Source of the DNA: Calothrix sp. PCC 7507
GTDB taxonomy: Bacteria > Cyanobacteriota > Cyanobacteriia > Cyanobacteriales > Nostocaceae
Length of the DNA: 64,000 nt
Direction of reading: 5' to 3'
Assembly (NCBI RefSeq): GCF_000316575.1
Contig: NC_019682.1
Coordinates: 3,346,001 to 3,410,000 of the forward strand
Positions within the stretch are counted from its first letter, which is position 1. Each line of letters opens with the position of its first letter. This document shows positions 1 to 9,496 of the stretch, piece by piece. The notes below the pieces were generated by a model. That model was not told the origin of the DNA. It did no database searches and worked only from the letters and a program-made list of their open reading frames with translations. Position numbers and translations under genes: made by a program.

Positions 1-347
1 ATTTGCAATCAGTCGGTTGTGAAATATTAGGCTTTGAGTATATCAACCAGCGCTTTGCTTTAAATTTAAAAGGGCATTTGTCTCCCTACCAGTCGAGTAC
101 TGGCACTCGCCTGCAAGGAAGAGCCGATTTAGAAGTACAAGTGGATCTACCACCGCCTTTTGTCTTCACTCCCAAGCCAATTTTAGAAGCCACTGGCAAT
201 GGCTTGCTCAAGAGCGTTTTGTTGTCGGTGAAGCAACGATTACTACATCAACTTTTAGCGGATTATCGGCGCTGGGTGATATCACAAACGAAGGAAAAAG
301 CACTTAGTGATGATACTACGGAATTGCCAATCCTCAATCTAGAGTAA
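1..347 (+). CDS. DUF1997-family protein, 3' part
   Basis: This is the C-terminal ~114 residues of a gene that begins before the window. The frame is open to the left edge, and the first possible in-window start is only a TTG at position 3. The sequence reads like the cyanobacterial/plastid DUF1997 family: a beta-rich stretch with a PPPF turn, then an amphipathic C-terminal helix. The biochemical role of the family is not known. The gene converges on rnhB, and the two stop codons are 18 bp apart. The family call rests on memory of the family, not on a search. Confidence 0.6.
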   Translation, partial: LQSVGCEILGFEYINQRFALNLKGHLSPYQSSTGTRLQGRADLEVQVDLPPPFVFTPKPILEATGNGLLKSVLLSVKQRLLHQLLADYRRWVISQTKEKALSDDTTELPILNLE

Positions 348-365
348 TTTTTTACTCGCCATAAC

Positions 366-1028
366 TCAGGGCTGATTTTGACAAGGTCGAAATGACTTGC
401 GATGCAGAGGAGAGGGTCCATATTTTTGCAGGGCGAGCAAGTGCTTTTGGCTACCATAACCCTTGTTACGATCCAGTCCATACATAGGGTACTTAGAAGC
501 CAAGCGCAGCACCAGATCGTCACGCCAAACCTTAGCCACAATGCTAGCAGCAGCAATGGTGAGCGATCGCTCATCCCCTTTAACTATTGTTTGTTGTGGC
601 AAGAGTAAGTCCTTAACCGACTGATTACCGTCAATCAAACAGATTGTGGGCTGTACCTTCAGCTTCAGCACAGCCCGCTTCATCGCTAACAATGTCGCCT
701 GCAAAATATTTATTTGGTCAATTTCTGCAGTAGAAGCGAATCCTATTTTCCAATCTATTGCTAGAGTACAAATTTGCTGCGCTAACTTGGTTCTCCGAGA
801 GCTAGAGAGCTTTTTACTGTCCTTGATTTTAGCTGCCATCAGTTCTGGCCAAGCATGATTTGGTAGGATCACTGCTGCTGCAACCACAGGGCCAAATAAA
901 GCACCTCGCCCCACTTCATCCACACCTGCCATACCAGAAGTGTCTGATAAAACCGATAATTCCAGCCAACTCGGCTCACTTAAAGGTACAGTTGACCAAC
1001 TAGCAACAGTCTGCATTGCCTCTGCCAT
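366..1028 (-). CDS. rnhB: Ribonuclease HII
   Basis: RNase HII removes ribonucleotides and RNA primers from RNA/DNA hybrids in the cytoplasm. The diagnostic N-terminal motif GVDEVGRGALFGPVVAAA lies at about residues 35-52, with D37 and E38 as the first metal ligands. A further Asp lies in CLIDGN, and a GDERSLTIAAASIVAKVWRD block is also present. The length of 220 residues is usual. The ATG lies 9 bp after the rne stop, so the gene is almost certainly co-transcribed with rne, an arrangement common in cyanobacteria. The start is the first ATG after the rne stop. The function is secure. Confidence 0.95.
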   Translation of the reverse strand: MAEAMQTVASWSTVPLSEPSWLELSVLSDTSGMAGVDEVGRGALFGPVVAAAVILPNHAWPELMAAKIKDSKKLSSSRRTKLAQQICTLAIDWKIGFASTAEIDQINILQATLLAMKRAVLKLKVQPTICLIDGNQSVKDLLLPQQTIVKGDERSLTIAAASIVAKVWRDDLVLRLASKYPMYGLDRNKGYGSQKHLLALQKYGPSPLHRKSFRPCQNQP

Positions 1029-1037
1029 ATCAAACAG

Positions 1038-3110
1038 TTAAGTTTCGTCCGAAGTACCATCTGCCGCAGAGGAACGACGGCGACGGCGACGGCTAGCGGC
1101 AGAGGCGCTATTGGCTTCATTCTCATCCGCAACTGGCACAAACTCTGGTGGTTCAATCACTGGTTCGGGTAAAGGTTTCGGCTCTATCTCAACTTTCGGT
1201 ACAGGTGTCTTGACGGCGATAACTTCGCTACTGGTTTTTTCGGCAGCAGTTGTGTTTGCGGTTGGTTCTGTTGATGTAGCTGGAACCTGCCCAGGCTGAA
1301 CAATATTAATAATCACAGATTTGGGATTTTTCACTTCTCCATCCAACTTCACTAAAGGAGAGACTCCCATCAAAGCGAATATATCCTGTTCTGACAGCGT
1401 CATTTCCACAGTCCTAATCTCAGGCGGTTCTACCACTGGTTTGACTGGTTCTACCTTGGTGATTTTAGTCCGATCTACTCTTTCAGTCCAACTAGGTTTG
1501 CCAAGACTGGGTGCAGGTATCTCTGGTGTTGCTACTAATTCGTTTTCAGCATCAAGGTCTAAATCTGGTTCGTTGACAAAAGCTAGAGGATTAGGAACAA
1601 CCCTTGGTTCATCTTTGCCATTCCCCCCATTTATGCCAATGCGACTACGACGGGTGCGGGTACGGCGCTTGTTGTCGCCAAGTTCTTGATAGCTCGGATG
1701 ATTGATCAGATTTAAGGCGCTCAATTCAGAATCGGGGTCGAATGGTTCTCCAAATGGATCATAGGTTTCCCGTGGTTCTGTGATGCGGGTAGCGGCTGGC
1801 AGGCGCGGTTCTTTATGAGGTAGGGAGATAAAACGGTCTGGTATTTCTGTGGGAGTTGGCAATCGGCTATCATTTTCTCCAGGCAGACGTACGGTGTGTC
1901 CTAAACCGCCACAGGTGGGGCAAGTTTCGCCAAACAATTCGTAAATGTTTTGACCTTGACGCTTGCGGGTGAGTTCTACTAAACCCAGTTCAGTTAGTTG
2001 GGCAATTTGTGGGCGAGCTTTGTCTGCTTTGAGAGCTTTGTTAAAGTGTTCTAAGACTTGCAGTTGGTCTCTTCGTGATTCCATATCGATGAAATCAACG
2101 ACAATTACCCCGGCAATGTTCCGCAGACGCAGTTGGCGAGCAATTTCTGTAGCAGCTTCACAGTTTGTCCACAGTACTGTTTCTCTGGCTGTTGCCGATC
2201 GCGTAAATGAACCAGAGTTGACATCAATTACGGTTAATGCTTCTGTAGGTTCAATGATGATGTATCCACCAGAAGGTAAGTCTACCCTTGGTTTTAGGGC
2301 TTCACGAACTGCTGCATTGATCCGGAAATATTCTAAAATTGGTGAGCGATCGCGGTGATGATCAATCAACAATCCCTGCGGTGTTTGACCCCCACTCCAA
2401 TTCTGCAAATATTGCTTGACTCGCTTCAACCCAGTACTAGAATCAACGACAATGCGATTCACATCCGCACCATACATATCTCGCAATACGCGCTGGATAA
2501 AGTCATCGTCTCGGTTGAGCAATGCCGGCGCACGTGTAGATTGTGCTTCCTGTTGGATTGCCTCCCATTGCTTTTGCAATACTTCTAAATCTTCGATGAT
2601 TGCTTCTTCCGGCTTACCTTCTGCTTCGGTACGCACTAGCAAACCCATACCCGCTGGTTTGATTAAAATCGCCAATGCCCGTAAACGGTTACGTTCACTT
2701 TCACTTTTAATCCGTCGGGACAAATTTACGCCTCTGCCATAGGGCATCAGCACCACATAGCGTCCAGGTAAAGTGATGTTGCCTGTGAGCCTTGGTCCCT
2801 TTGTCCCCGTTGGCTCTTTCATCACCTGCACCAAAACTTTTTGTTGTGGTGCTAATAGTTCTGTAATCGCTGCGGCTGTGCGCTTCAGCTTCAATGGTCC
2901 CAAGTCAGTCACATGGATAAAGCCATTGCGCTCTGGGTCGCCAATATTAACAAAAGCCGCATCTATCCCCGGTAAGACATTTTCTACTACTCCTAGGTAA
3001 ATATCACCGATTTGGTGATGACCTGTAGCTACAACGAGTTCTTGTATTTGATCTTCAGAAAACACTGCAGCGATTTGATGCTGCTCGGCGATAATAATTT
3101 GTTTTGGCAT
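1038..3110 (-). CDS. rne: Ribonuclease E/G
   Basis: Endoribonuclease for mRNA decay and RNA processing. In order it has an N-terminal S1 domain (about residues 36-118), an RNase H-like/5'-sensor region, and the DNase I-like catalytic core with the metal-binding aspartates in VIDVNSG (D296) and VVDFIDM (D339/D342). The zinc-link motif CPTCGG has C397 and C400. The acidic, proline-rich tail from about residue 410 is non-catalytic. It ends with six arginines (R674-R679) followed by SSA. From the literature, this arginine-rich nonapeptide is the cyanobacterial PNPase-binding motif. The length of 690 residues fits cyanobacterial RNase E. It is the first gene of an rne-rnhB operon with a long upstream region. 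Confidence 0.96.
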   Translation of the reverse strand: MPKQIIIAEQHQIAAVFSEDQIQELVVATGHHQIGDIYLGVVENVLPGIDAAFVNIGDPERNGFIHVTDLGPLKLKRTAAAITELLAPQQKVLVQVMKEPTGTKGPRLTGNITLPGRYVVLMPYGRGVNLSRRIKSESERNRLRALAILIKPAGMGLLVRTEAEGKPEEAIIEDLEVLQKQWEAIQQEAQSTRAPALLNRDDDFIQRVLRDMYGADVNRIVVDSSTGLKRVKQYLQNWSGGQTPQGLLIDHHRDRSPILEYFRINAAVREALKPRVDLPSGGYIIIEPTEALTVIDVNSGSFTRSATARETVLWTNCEAATEIARQLRLRNIAGVIVVDFIDMESRRDQLQVLEHFNKALKADKARPQIAQLTELGLVELTRKRQGQNIYELFGETCPTCGGLGHTVRLPGENDSRLPTPTEIPDRFISLPHKEPRLPAATRITEPRETYDPFGEPFDPDSELSALNLINHPSYQELGDNKRRTRTRRSRIGINGGNGKDEPRVVPNPLAFVNEPDLDLDAENELVATPEIPAPSLGKPSWTERVDRTKITKVEPVKPVVEPPEIRTVEMTLSEQDIFALMGVSPLVKLDGEVKNPKSVIINIVQPGQVPATSTEPTANTTAAEKTSSEVIAVKTPVPKVEIEPKPLPEPVIEPPEFVPVADENEANSASAASRRRRRRSSAADGTSDET

Positions 3111-3670
3111 TCAATTCCCTCAAAAATTGGCAGCACCAACGGGGATTAGGAGCTTTGTTATGCCTATCGCCCCTACTGAACCGCTAATAGGCGCTGCTGG
3201 TATAAAAATTGCGAATCTAGGCTCGAACTTAAAGAGCTATTGACGCTCTTAAGAGCGTTTACACGGTTGATTATTCCGGAAAGGCTGCATATTGTTTAAG
3301 CAATTAAATCAACCATTCGTGGTCGATTTTTGATGCTATGCCCTCACCATCTAGGGATTAGGCATTCAGCATTTGTTTAAAAAGCATAGAGTTAGAGAAG
3401 CCGATGGAGGCTGCTGTTAGTTACTGATTCACAGTCTTAGCTATAGAAAGAGTGGTTCTTTAATCTGCTTGTTGTTTGTTCGGGATAAAATCCTAGAACT
3501 TACACTCTTATATCTTTGCTTTCGCCCCCTGAGTACCAGGGTAGTGAACCAGTTCATTCAATGCAGCGCCAGAAAATTTCTCTTCATCCCATTCTAACGC
3601 AACCTTGCTAAAAATCAATTCCCATGATGTGTCTCATCAGGACAACTACTAGCAAGTTGCCCTGTAGGGA
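3111..3670 (-). promoter_or_regulatory. Long upstream region of rne, probable 5' UTR
   Basis: No gene is visible in these 560 bases between rne and the upstream radical SAM gene. The region holds a perfect 14-bp palindrome, CGCTCTTAAGAGCG (3245-3258), and U-rich and structured segments in the rne direction. In cyanobacteria and enterobacteria the rne leader is long and is cut by RNase E itself for feedback control; that is known biology. That this stretch works in the same way is inference. No transcription start can be placed with confidence. Confidence 0.45.
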
Positions 3671-6346
3671 TTATATCCCCAACACTAGCCGATTGCGATG
3701 GATGTGCAGGAGTTGGAATTCTGCACTAGCCACTGTGTTTAGCATAAACAGGATTTGTTCAGGACGCAATAGGACGCCGTCATGGCGAGAGCTACCAAGA
3801 TAACGCAGCACTCCCTTAGACTCGGCTTGACTGTTATTGGTGGTGACTAATTCCAGATCGAATAAGCGATCGCGCAGATTTACTAACTTTTGCTTGCCTG
3901 ACTTGGTTGTTTGCTCCCACCATATCTCGTCTCTAGCCTTAATTCCGTCAATCCAGTCTTGCCATTGTGCAGGTGTAGTTTCCCCAATTACTGCCACGGT
4001 AATTAGATACTCAGCTGCCTCCATCACTTGGTTTGCTGCCGGATCTTTTAAATTTAGTGACACCACATCATATATAGGTATGTCTGTGGGCAACTCCCGC
4101 AGCAGATGTTCTCGGAAAGTATCTACATCCACAGTTTGAGTTAACTCGAAATCGACAATTTCACCACTACTAGTGGCTCCCAAAGCCAAGGCACTAGCAA
4201 CAACGATCCGGGGACTTGGATGAAACCCACCAGTGAAAGCAATTGGTAAGCTGGCTCGCCGCATCACTCTATCAAACAGGCGCATCAAATCCAAGTGGCT
4301 CACTAAAGCCATATTGCCTTGTTTGCCAAACCAGACGCGTAGCCTTTGGACTTTAGCGGTGTTGGGTACAAAATCACCAGCGAATTCCGGGATAGCAGGT
4401 GGCTCAATCACGACATTATGACCAAAGTCTGTGCCGCAGACACCACAATGAGAACAACCTTCAAAGGAGCAATCTGGGACTGTAGCGGCTTCTAGGGCAC
4501 GTTGCAAGTCTTCCTTGAGCCAGTTTTTATCGATTCCGGTATCGATGTGGTCCCAAGGCAGCGGATTGTCCAAGGAAAGGGGGTGAGTTTCCTCTTGTTC
4601 TATTGTCTGCTTGTCATCTTTCAAGAATAGATTCCACTCGCCGTTTTCGACTAGGCGGTATTTCCACATCTTGCCAGCTTCGGCGATCGCCGACCCCCAA
4701 GCGGCAAACGCCTGTTCCACATTGTCAAACCAAGAATCCATCCCTGCACCTAATTCCCAGGCGCGACGCACTACTTTCCCCAAAGTGCGATCGCCTCTGC
4801 CAATAAAGTCTTCCATCGCCGAAATCCGGACATCGGTAAAATTTACCTTCACTCCTTTAATCCAGCGGAATTCCTGCCTTAGTAGCCTTTGCTTGCGCCG
4901 AAACTCAGCGGTAGAAACTGAGTGCCATTGAAACGGCGTATGGGGCTTAGGCGTAAAGTTAGAAATTGTCAAGTTAAAGTTGAGTGGTTTTCTGCCCTTG
5001 CCTCGACACTCACGCTGTAGCCAGCTTACCGTCTCAACGATGCCCACAACATCAGCATCTGTTTCACCCGGTAAACCGATCATAAAGTACAACTTGATTT
5101 TATCCCAGCCTTTTTCCCAGGCTGTTTTCACTCCTCGCAGCAATTCTTCGTTAGTCAAACCTTTATTGACTATGTCCCGCATCCGCTGGGTACCTGCTTC
5201 TGGGGCAAAAGTTAATCCCCCTTGCCGCATACCGCCCAGGATGTTAGCAATATTTTCGTCAAATCTGTCTACCCGTTGGCTAGGGAGAGTCAAAGAAATA
5301 TTTTCGTTTTTTAAGCGATTTTTTATTTCCATCCCCACTGCAGGTAGGGATAAATAATCAGAACAACTCAGGGATAGCAAGGAAAACTCATTGTAACCCG
5401 TTGCCCGCATTCCCTGTTCAATAGCTTCCACAACCTTTTCTGGCTCTACATCCCGTGCTGGACGGGTGAGCATTCCTGGTTGACAGAAGCGACAACCGCG
5501 AGTGCAGCCACGGCGAATTTCAATTGTCAGGCGATCGTGTACAGTCTCCACATAGGGAACTAGCCCAATTGAATAGGCGGGTATGGGGGTAGCCACTCGC
5601 CTGAGGATGCGTTTTGGCACATCTGGGCAGTTGGGATGAACTGAGCCATCCTCTGCCATATCGTAAAACTGGGGGACATATACTCCTGGTATCTGTGCCA
5701 AGTCTATCAACAGTTGTTTGCGGCTTAATCCTGCTTGTTTACCTTCTTCTAACACCAAACCAATTTCTGGCAATAATTCCTCGCCATCGCCTAGGGCAAT
5801 GAAATCAAAGAAGTCGGCATAGGGTTCTGGATTAGATGTCGCCGTCTGCCCGCCTGCAAAAATTAGGGGGTAAGAAGGAGATGAGGAGGATTTTGCTACC
5901 TCATCTCCCTTCACTCCCTCATCTTCCTCTACTTCCTGCTGTCGTTCTTGCCATGTTAAAGGAATTCCCGCCAAATCCAGCATTTCTAAAATGTTGGTGG
6001 CTCCCAATTCATAACTGAGGCTAAAGCCTAAAATGTCGAATTCTGTTAGCGATCGCTTTGACTCTACCGCAAACAAAGGTGTATTGGTGGCACGTAGTTT
6101 GTCCGCCAAGTCTGTTCCCGGTAGGTAAGCGCGATCGCATAACTGTCGCGGCTGGGCATTCAAAATATTATAGAGAATGATATGCCCTAGATTTGAAGCT
6201 CCGACTTCATACACCTCTGGGTAAGTTAACACCCAGCGTATTGCTGCCGTACCCCAAGGTTTATTTACTGCTAAAAGCTCGTTACCTAGGTAACGCGCTG
6301 GCTTTAAAATATCCGGTGTGATTAATTTTTCAACTGCAACAACCAC
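3671..6346 (-). CDS. B12-binding-type radical SAM protein fused to DUF2344 (TIGR03960/TIGR03936 type)
   Basis: This is an 891-residue fusion. The N-terminus is a cobalamin-binding-like Rossmann region. The radical SAM core carries CTRGCRFC with the cluster cysteines C281, C285 and C288. A second cysteine-rich stretch (SFEGCSHCGVCG) follows near residue 645. From about residue 690 the C-terminus matches DUF2344 (VQRLRVWFGKQGNMALVSHLDLMRLFDR). The family is widespread in cyanobacteria and the substrate is unknown; a tRNA- or RNA-modifying role is often guessed. Residues ~138-158 form an acidic/serine low-complexity insertion written by a GAGG/CTCC-type repeat. The gene lies upstream of the rne leader on the same strand but 560 bp away, so co-transcription is uncertain. 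Confidence 0.85.
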   Translation of the reverse strand: MVVAVEKLITPDILKPARYLGNELLAVNKPWGTAAIRWVLTYPEVYEVGASNLGHIILYNILNAQPRQLCDRAYLPGTDLADKLRATNTPLFAVESKRSLTEFDILGFSLSYELGATNILEMLDLAGIPLTWQERQQEVEEDEGVKGDEVAKSSSSPSYPLIFAGGQTATSNPEPYADFFDFIALGDGEELLPEIGLVLEEGKQAGLSRKQLLIDLAQIPGVYVPQFYDMAEDGSVHPNCPDVPKRILRRVATPIPAYSIGLVPYVETVHDRLTIEIRRGCTRGCRFCQPGMLTRPARDVEPEKVVEAIEQGMRATGYNEFSLLSLSCSDYLSLPAVGMEIKNRLKNENISLTLPSQRVDRFDENIANILGGMRQGGLTFAPEAGTQRMRDIVNKGLTNEELLRGVKTAWEKGWDKIKLYFMIGLPGETDADVVGIVETVSWLQRECRGKGRKPLNFNLTISNFTPKPHTPFQWHSVSTAEFRRKQRLLRQEFRWIKGVKVNFTDVRISAMEDFIGRGDRTLGKVVRRAWELGAGMDSWFDNVEQAFAAWGSAIAEAGKMWKYRLVENGEWNLFLKDDKQTIEQEETHPLSLDNPLPWDHIDTGIDKNWLKEDLQRALEAATVPDCSFEGCSHCGVCGTDFGHNVVIEPPAIPEFAGDFVPNTAKVQRLRVWFGKQGNMALVSHLDLMRLFDRVMRRASLPIAFTGGFHPSPRIVVASALALGATSSGEIVDFELTQTVDVDTFREHLLRELPTDIPIYDVVSLNLKDPAANQVMEAAEYLITVAVIGETTPAQWQDWIDGIKARDEIWWEQTTKSGKQKLVNLRDRLFDLELVTTNNSQAESKGVLRYLGSSRHDGVLLRPEQILFMLNTVASAEFQLLHIHRNRLVLGI

Positions 6347-6661
6347 TGTGCTATCTTCTAGCTACCTTAATTACAGCTACTCACCTCCAACATTAGCATT
6401 GATTAGGTCTTTCAACAGAGTTGTTTATTGCAACTTAAAAATCTTTTACGTGAATGTCTTTACCACTGGCGCCATACAGGAATAAGCTGACACGTATTAT
6501 GCTGTGTAAACTTGGAAGTTTGGGAAAATCCCTGAAACTCTTCCTATACCTGCCACAGACCCAAATCCAGAGAGGAGGTTTAGCTCTTGTTTTCCCCTCT
6601 GTCAACATATTAAAATTAAATACGTATCAGCTTCATTGCTCTCCCAAATTCATGAGCGTAG
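6347..6661. other. Intergenic, no gene seen
   Basis: These 315 bases lie between the STAS gene and the radical SAM gene, both on the minus strand. I see no credible ORF or RNA gene. A possible hairpin pairs CAGAG..GAGG with CCCCTCTG around 6569-6602. Confidence 0.4.
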
Positions 6662-6988
6662 TCATGCTGTGGCTGTGGCTTCGCTTTCTAATATCTCAAA
6701 CACTTCATCAAGCTGTGTAAGTTCAAAAATAATTCTGAGTGCGGGAGACACCGAACAAAGCCTGAGACTCCTTCCTAACTTCCCAGCTAGCTTGAGTGTA
6801 GACACTAAGGCCATCAAGGCTGCACTGTCTAAAGATTCTACTGCGGCTAAATCCACTTGCAAGATAGAAGTATCATCTTGTGCTAACGCCGTAGTCAAAT
6901 CTCGTTCAAATTCTAAAGCGTTAGCGGCATTCAGACAACCGTGGGGACGAATAACTGTAATTTTGGGAGATTTGAGTGCGAGTTGCAT
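6662..6988 (-). CDS. STAS-domain protein (anti-sigma factor antagonist type)
   Basis: This 108-residue protein is a single STAS domain. An N-terminal beta strand (KITVIRPHGCLNAANA) is followed by the conserved VDLAAVESLDSAALMALV segment. The serine in LDSA is where partner-switching anti-sigma antagonists are phosphorylated. A C-terminal helix then follows. Such proteins bind a serine kinase/anti-sigma partner and release a target when dephosphorylated. No kinase or phosphatase partner lies nearby, so the circuit cannot be named. The gene stands alone with about 470 bp of free upstream sequence. Confidence 0.82.
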   Translation of the reverse strand: MQLALKSPKITVIRPHGCLNAANALEFERDLTTALAQDDTSILQVDLAAVESLDSAALMALVSTLKLAGKLGRSLRLCSVSPALRIIFELTQLDEVFEILESEATATA

Positions 6989-7461
6989 AATGAAATTCCA
7001 ATTTAAAGGTATTGAACTATAAAGCTTATGATGTATTTGAACATAAACTGTTTCTCATAGCATCGACCATTCGTATTAGGTCTCTTTGCTGAATCTTTAT
7101 TACTTTAATACCTCTGTTTAAAGATTGTCATAAATGCACTCTAAAATGTATTCTTATATACTTTTTTTTATCCTCAGTTAAAAAACAATCAACATAAGCA
7201 GTCGAAGAGCAGATTAACTATACCGTAGTTATGCTGAGAAAGCCTGCTTAGACTATGGCTCAAGCTAATTTAGACTAAAGTCAGATGTAGGGTAAATACC
7301 CTAGATTCTCTCTCAGTAGATAGCAAATGCTAGGTATAATAGCCAACTATCTGCTTGATTTTGTTGTGATCTATATCACTATTACATGGATGTCTGGATC
7401 ACATTTTATACTAGACTTTATCTTGGATAATTAGTATCACATATAATCAGTTTATTTTTTT
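6989..7461. promoter_or_regulatory. AT-rich intergenic region with CRP-like site and -10 elements
   Basis: This is divergent upstream space for the STAS gene (minus) and the small gene at 7462 (plus). A strong CRP-like palindrome, TGTGA-N6-TCACT, lies at 7365-7380. TATAAT-like -10 elements are seen at 7335-7340, 7408-7413 (TATACT) and 7442-7447. If the 7408 element is used, the CRP-like site centres near -47. This is read directly from the sequence; binding is inference. Confidence 0.4.
7365..7380 (+). promoter_or_regulatory. Candidate CRP-family (cAMP receptor) binding site
   Basis: TGTGATCTATATCACT differs little from the known CRP/SyCRP1/AnCrpA palindrome (TGTGA-N6-TCACA). It is placed upstream of the 65-aa gene at 7462. 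Binding is not shown. Confidence 0.4.
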
Positions 7462-7659
7462 ATGAAAACTAGATACGTGATTCGGCAACTAGTAGAAAAA
7501 GCGCTTGATATTAAAAAACTAACTCCTGAAATAGAAAATGAAATCAACTTTGAACTAACCGAAACAGGTTATATATCTGATGTTGACTATGAAGCGCTAG
7601 AATTATTAATGGCAGAGATGGATGCTGGCAGAATTAAGTTGGTTCCTAGTCTGGGATAA
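7462..7659 (+). CDS. Small conserved cyanobacterial protein of unknown function
   Basis: A 65-residue acidic, helical protein beginning MKTRYVIRQLVEKALDIKKL with no transmembrane segment or signal peptide. I recognise it only as the kind of small protein seen repeatedly in Nostocales and know no function. It has its own promoter-like region with a CRP-like site 82 bp upstream. A long free space follows before the aminotransferase gene, so it is probably monocistronic. Confidence 0.6.
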   Translation: MKTRYVIRQLVEKALDIKKLTPEIENEINFELTETGYISDVDYEALELLMAEMDAGRIKLVPSLG

Positions 7660-7877
7660 TTAGCATTCCGTTCTTGAGGCTATATCCAGCTTTTTGTGAG
7701 TAAAAATAAAGCCATTAAACTTCAAAATAGTTAACACTTTTGCTCAAAATGGCAGCGTCGATCACAAAAACGATAGCATCGCTAATACTTTTCTGCGAGT
7801 TCGACTATATTTAGTTACTGAGTCTGGCGTAAACTGTGCTAGTGAGCATCAACAATTTGCATTAGTAGTAAGTCGCC

Positions 7878-9050
7878 ATGCAGTTCGCTAAACGCCTAGC
7901 AAAAATTCCTCCCTATCTATTTGCTGAAATTAACCGTAAACGAAATGAACTCGTAGCGCAGGGAGTTGATATCATCAATTTGGCAGTAGGCGATCCTGAT
8001 AAACCGACTCCGACTCATATACTCCAGGTAATGCATGGGGCAATTGATGACCCTTCTACCCACAACTATCCACCTTATCAAGGCACGCAAGAATTTCGAG
8101 AAACTGCTGCTAAGTGGATGGAACACCGATTTGGGGTGACAGGTTTAAATCCGAATACAGAGGTTATCTGTTCTATCGGTTCCAAAGAAGCAATTCATAA
8201 TACTTTCTTAGCCTTTGTGGAAGCAGGAGACTATACGCTAATACCAGATCCTGGTTATCCTGTATACCAGACTGCGACATTGTTCGCTGGTGGTGAGCCT
8301 TTTAGTATGCCTCTGAAGCCAGAAAACAACTTTTTGCCTGATTTGAATACTATTCCGGAAGAGGTAGCCCGTAAGGCAAAAATGTTGTGGATTAACTATC
8401 CTAATAATCCCACTGGGGCACTAGCAACCCTAGAGTTTTTTGAGGAATTGGTAGCTTTCTGCAAGCGGTATGATATTTTGCTGTGTCATGACCATGCCTA
8501 CTCAGAAATGGCATATGATGGCTACAAACCGCCGAGTGTACTGCAAGTGCCAGGTGCAAAGGATGTGGCAATCGAGTTTCACAGTCTGTCTAAGTCTTAT
8601 AATATGACAGGTTGGCGGGTTGGCTTTGTTGTAGGCAATGAGATCGGCATTCAAGGTTTGATTCAGGTGAAGAGTAATGTAGATTCTGGAATATTTAAGG
8701 CGATTCAAAAGGCAGCGATCGCAGCTTATTCTACCAGTGAAGCAGAACTTGCAGCCGTGATATCAATTTACCAAAATCGTCGCGACATCATCGTCAAAGG
8801 ACTACAGTCTCTAGGTTGGCCGATTCAGCCTCCACAAGCAACTCTTTATGTTTGGGTACCTGTACCACCGGGATATTCTTCCACAGAATTTGTCACTTTG
8901 CTACTTGACAAATGTGGTATTCTTGTGCCTCCAGGCAATGGGTACGGTGCAGCAGGAGAAGGCTTTTTCCGGATCGCCTTAACTATCCCCGATGAGCGGA
9001 TGCATGAAGCCATTCAACGCCTGAAAGATGCCGGTATTCGGTACGCTTAA
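7878..9050 (+). CDS. LL-diaminopimelate aminotransferase-like PLP enzyme
   Basis: A 390-residue fold-type I aminotransferase. The N-terminus (PPYLFAEINRKRNELVAQG) and NLAVGDPDKPTP match the DapL type that converts tetrahydrodipicolinate to LL-diaminopimelate for lysine and peptidoglycan synthesis. NYPNNPTG is the substrate/PLP-loop motif. The PLP lysine sits in SLSKSYNMTGWRVGF, and the C-terminal substrate-binding arginine in FFRIALT is present. Cyanobacteria also have a second, more typical DapL, so this one could act on aspartate or another amino acid. The ATG at 7878 has no clear Shine-Dalgarno sequence. It converges on the next gene. Confidence 0.82.
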   Translation: MQFAKRLAKIPPYLFAEINRKRNELVAQGVDIINLAVGDPDKPTPTHILQVMHGAIDDPSTHNYPPYQGTQEFRETAAKWMEHRFGVTGLNPNTEVICSIGSKEAIHNTFLAFVEAGDYTLIPDPGYPVYQTATLFAGGEPFSMPLKPENNFLPDLNTIPEEVARKAKMLWINYPNNPTGALATLEFFEELVAFCKRYDILLCHDHAYSEMAYDGYKPPSVLQVPGAKDVAIEFHSLSKSYNMTGWRVGFVVGNEIGIQGLIQVKSNVDSGIFKAIQKAAIAAYSTSEAELAAVISIYQNRRDIIVKGLQSLGWPIQPPQATLYVWVPVPPGYSSTEFVTLLLDKCGILVPPGNGYGAAGEGFFRIALTIPDERMHEAIQRLKDAGIRYA

Positions 9051-9133
9051 GCGACTGGAGGCACACTTCGGCTGCGCTCAGGGGGCAGGGGTAGACAAGA
9101 GAGATATTAATCAATAACCCAATGCCCAATGCC

Positions 9134-9496
9134 CTATTCCCCATTCCCCATTCCCTCTTGATATCTTTGCCAAACTTGCTGAATAAATTGATGAAGTTGC
9201 TGCTTGGCGGCTAAATCAGGTTCAGATTTTGGTTCTTTTGCTAAAACCTGACTCCACAGCGTAATTACCTCTGTATCTAAAGCCGGTCGAAACAATTGGG
9301 CTGGCCAAAGCAGATCAGAAGCATCTCGCAAGTCAGTGATTAGGGGTAGTTCTTCGGTAAAAGCGACTAGAAATAAAGGACGCACCCAGCACAACTGGCG
9401 GGAAACCACAACTTGAATGACTTCTGCATACAGATTCCTGTCGCTGTGGTTTAAAGATACTATTTGTCCCGGTTGAAAGTCTAAGCTTGTGTCCAT
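9134..9496 (-). CDS. Conserved cyanobacterial protein of unknown function
   Basis: This 120-residue protein begins with a small SH3-like beta segment (FQPGQIVSLNHSDRNLYAEVIQVV), then CWVRPLFL, and ends in a helix (AAKQQLHQFIQQVWQRYQEG). It looks soluble. The last seven residues (EGMGNGE) are encoded by intergenic-type CCCATT heptamer repeats at 9119-9155, so the 3' end seems to have run into a repeat. No function is known to me. Confidence 0.6.
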   Translation of the reverse strand: MDTSLDFQPGQIVSLNHSDRNLYAEVIQVVVSRQLCWVRPLFLVAFTEELPLITDLRDASDLLWPAQLFRPALDTEVITLWSQVLAKEPKSEPDLAAKQQLHQFIQQVWQRYQEGMGNGE

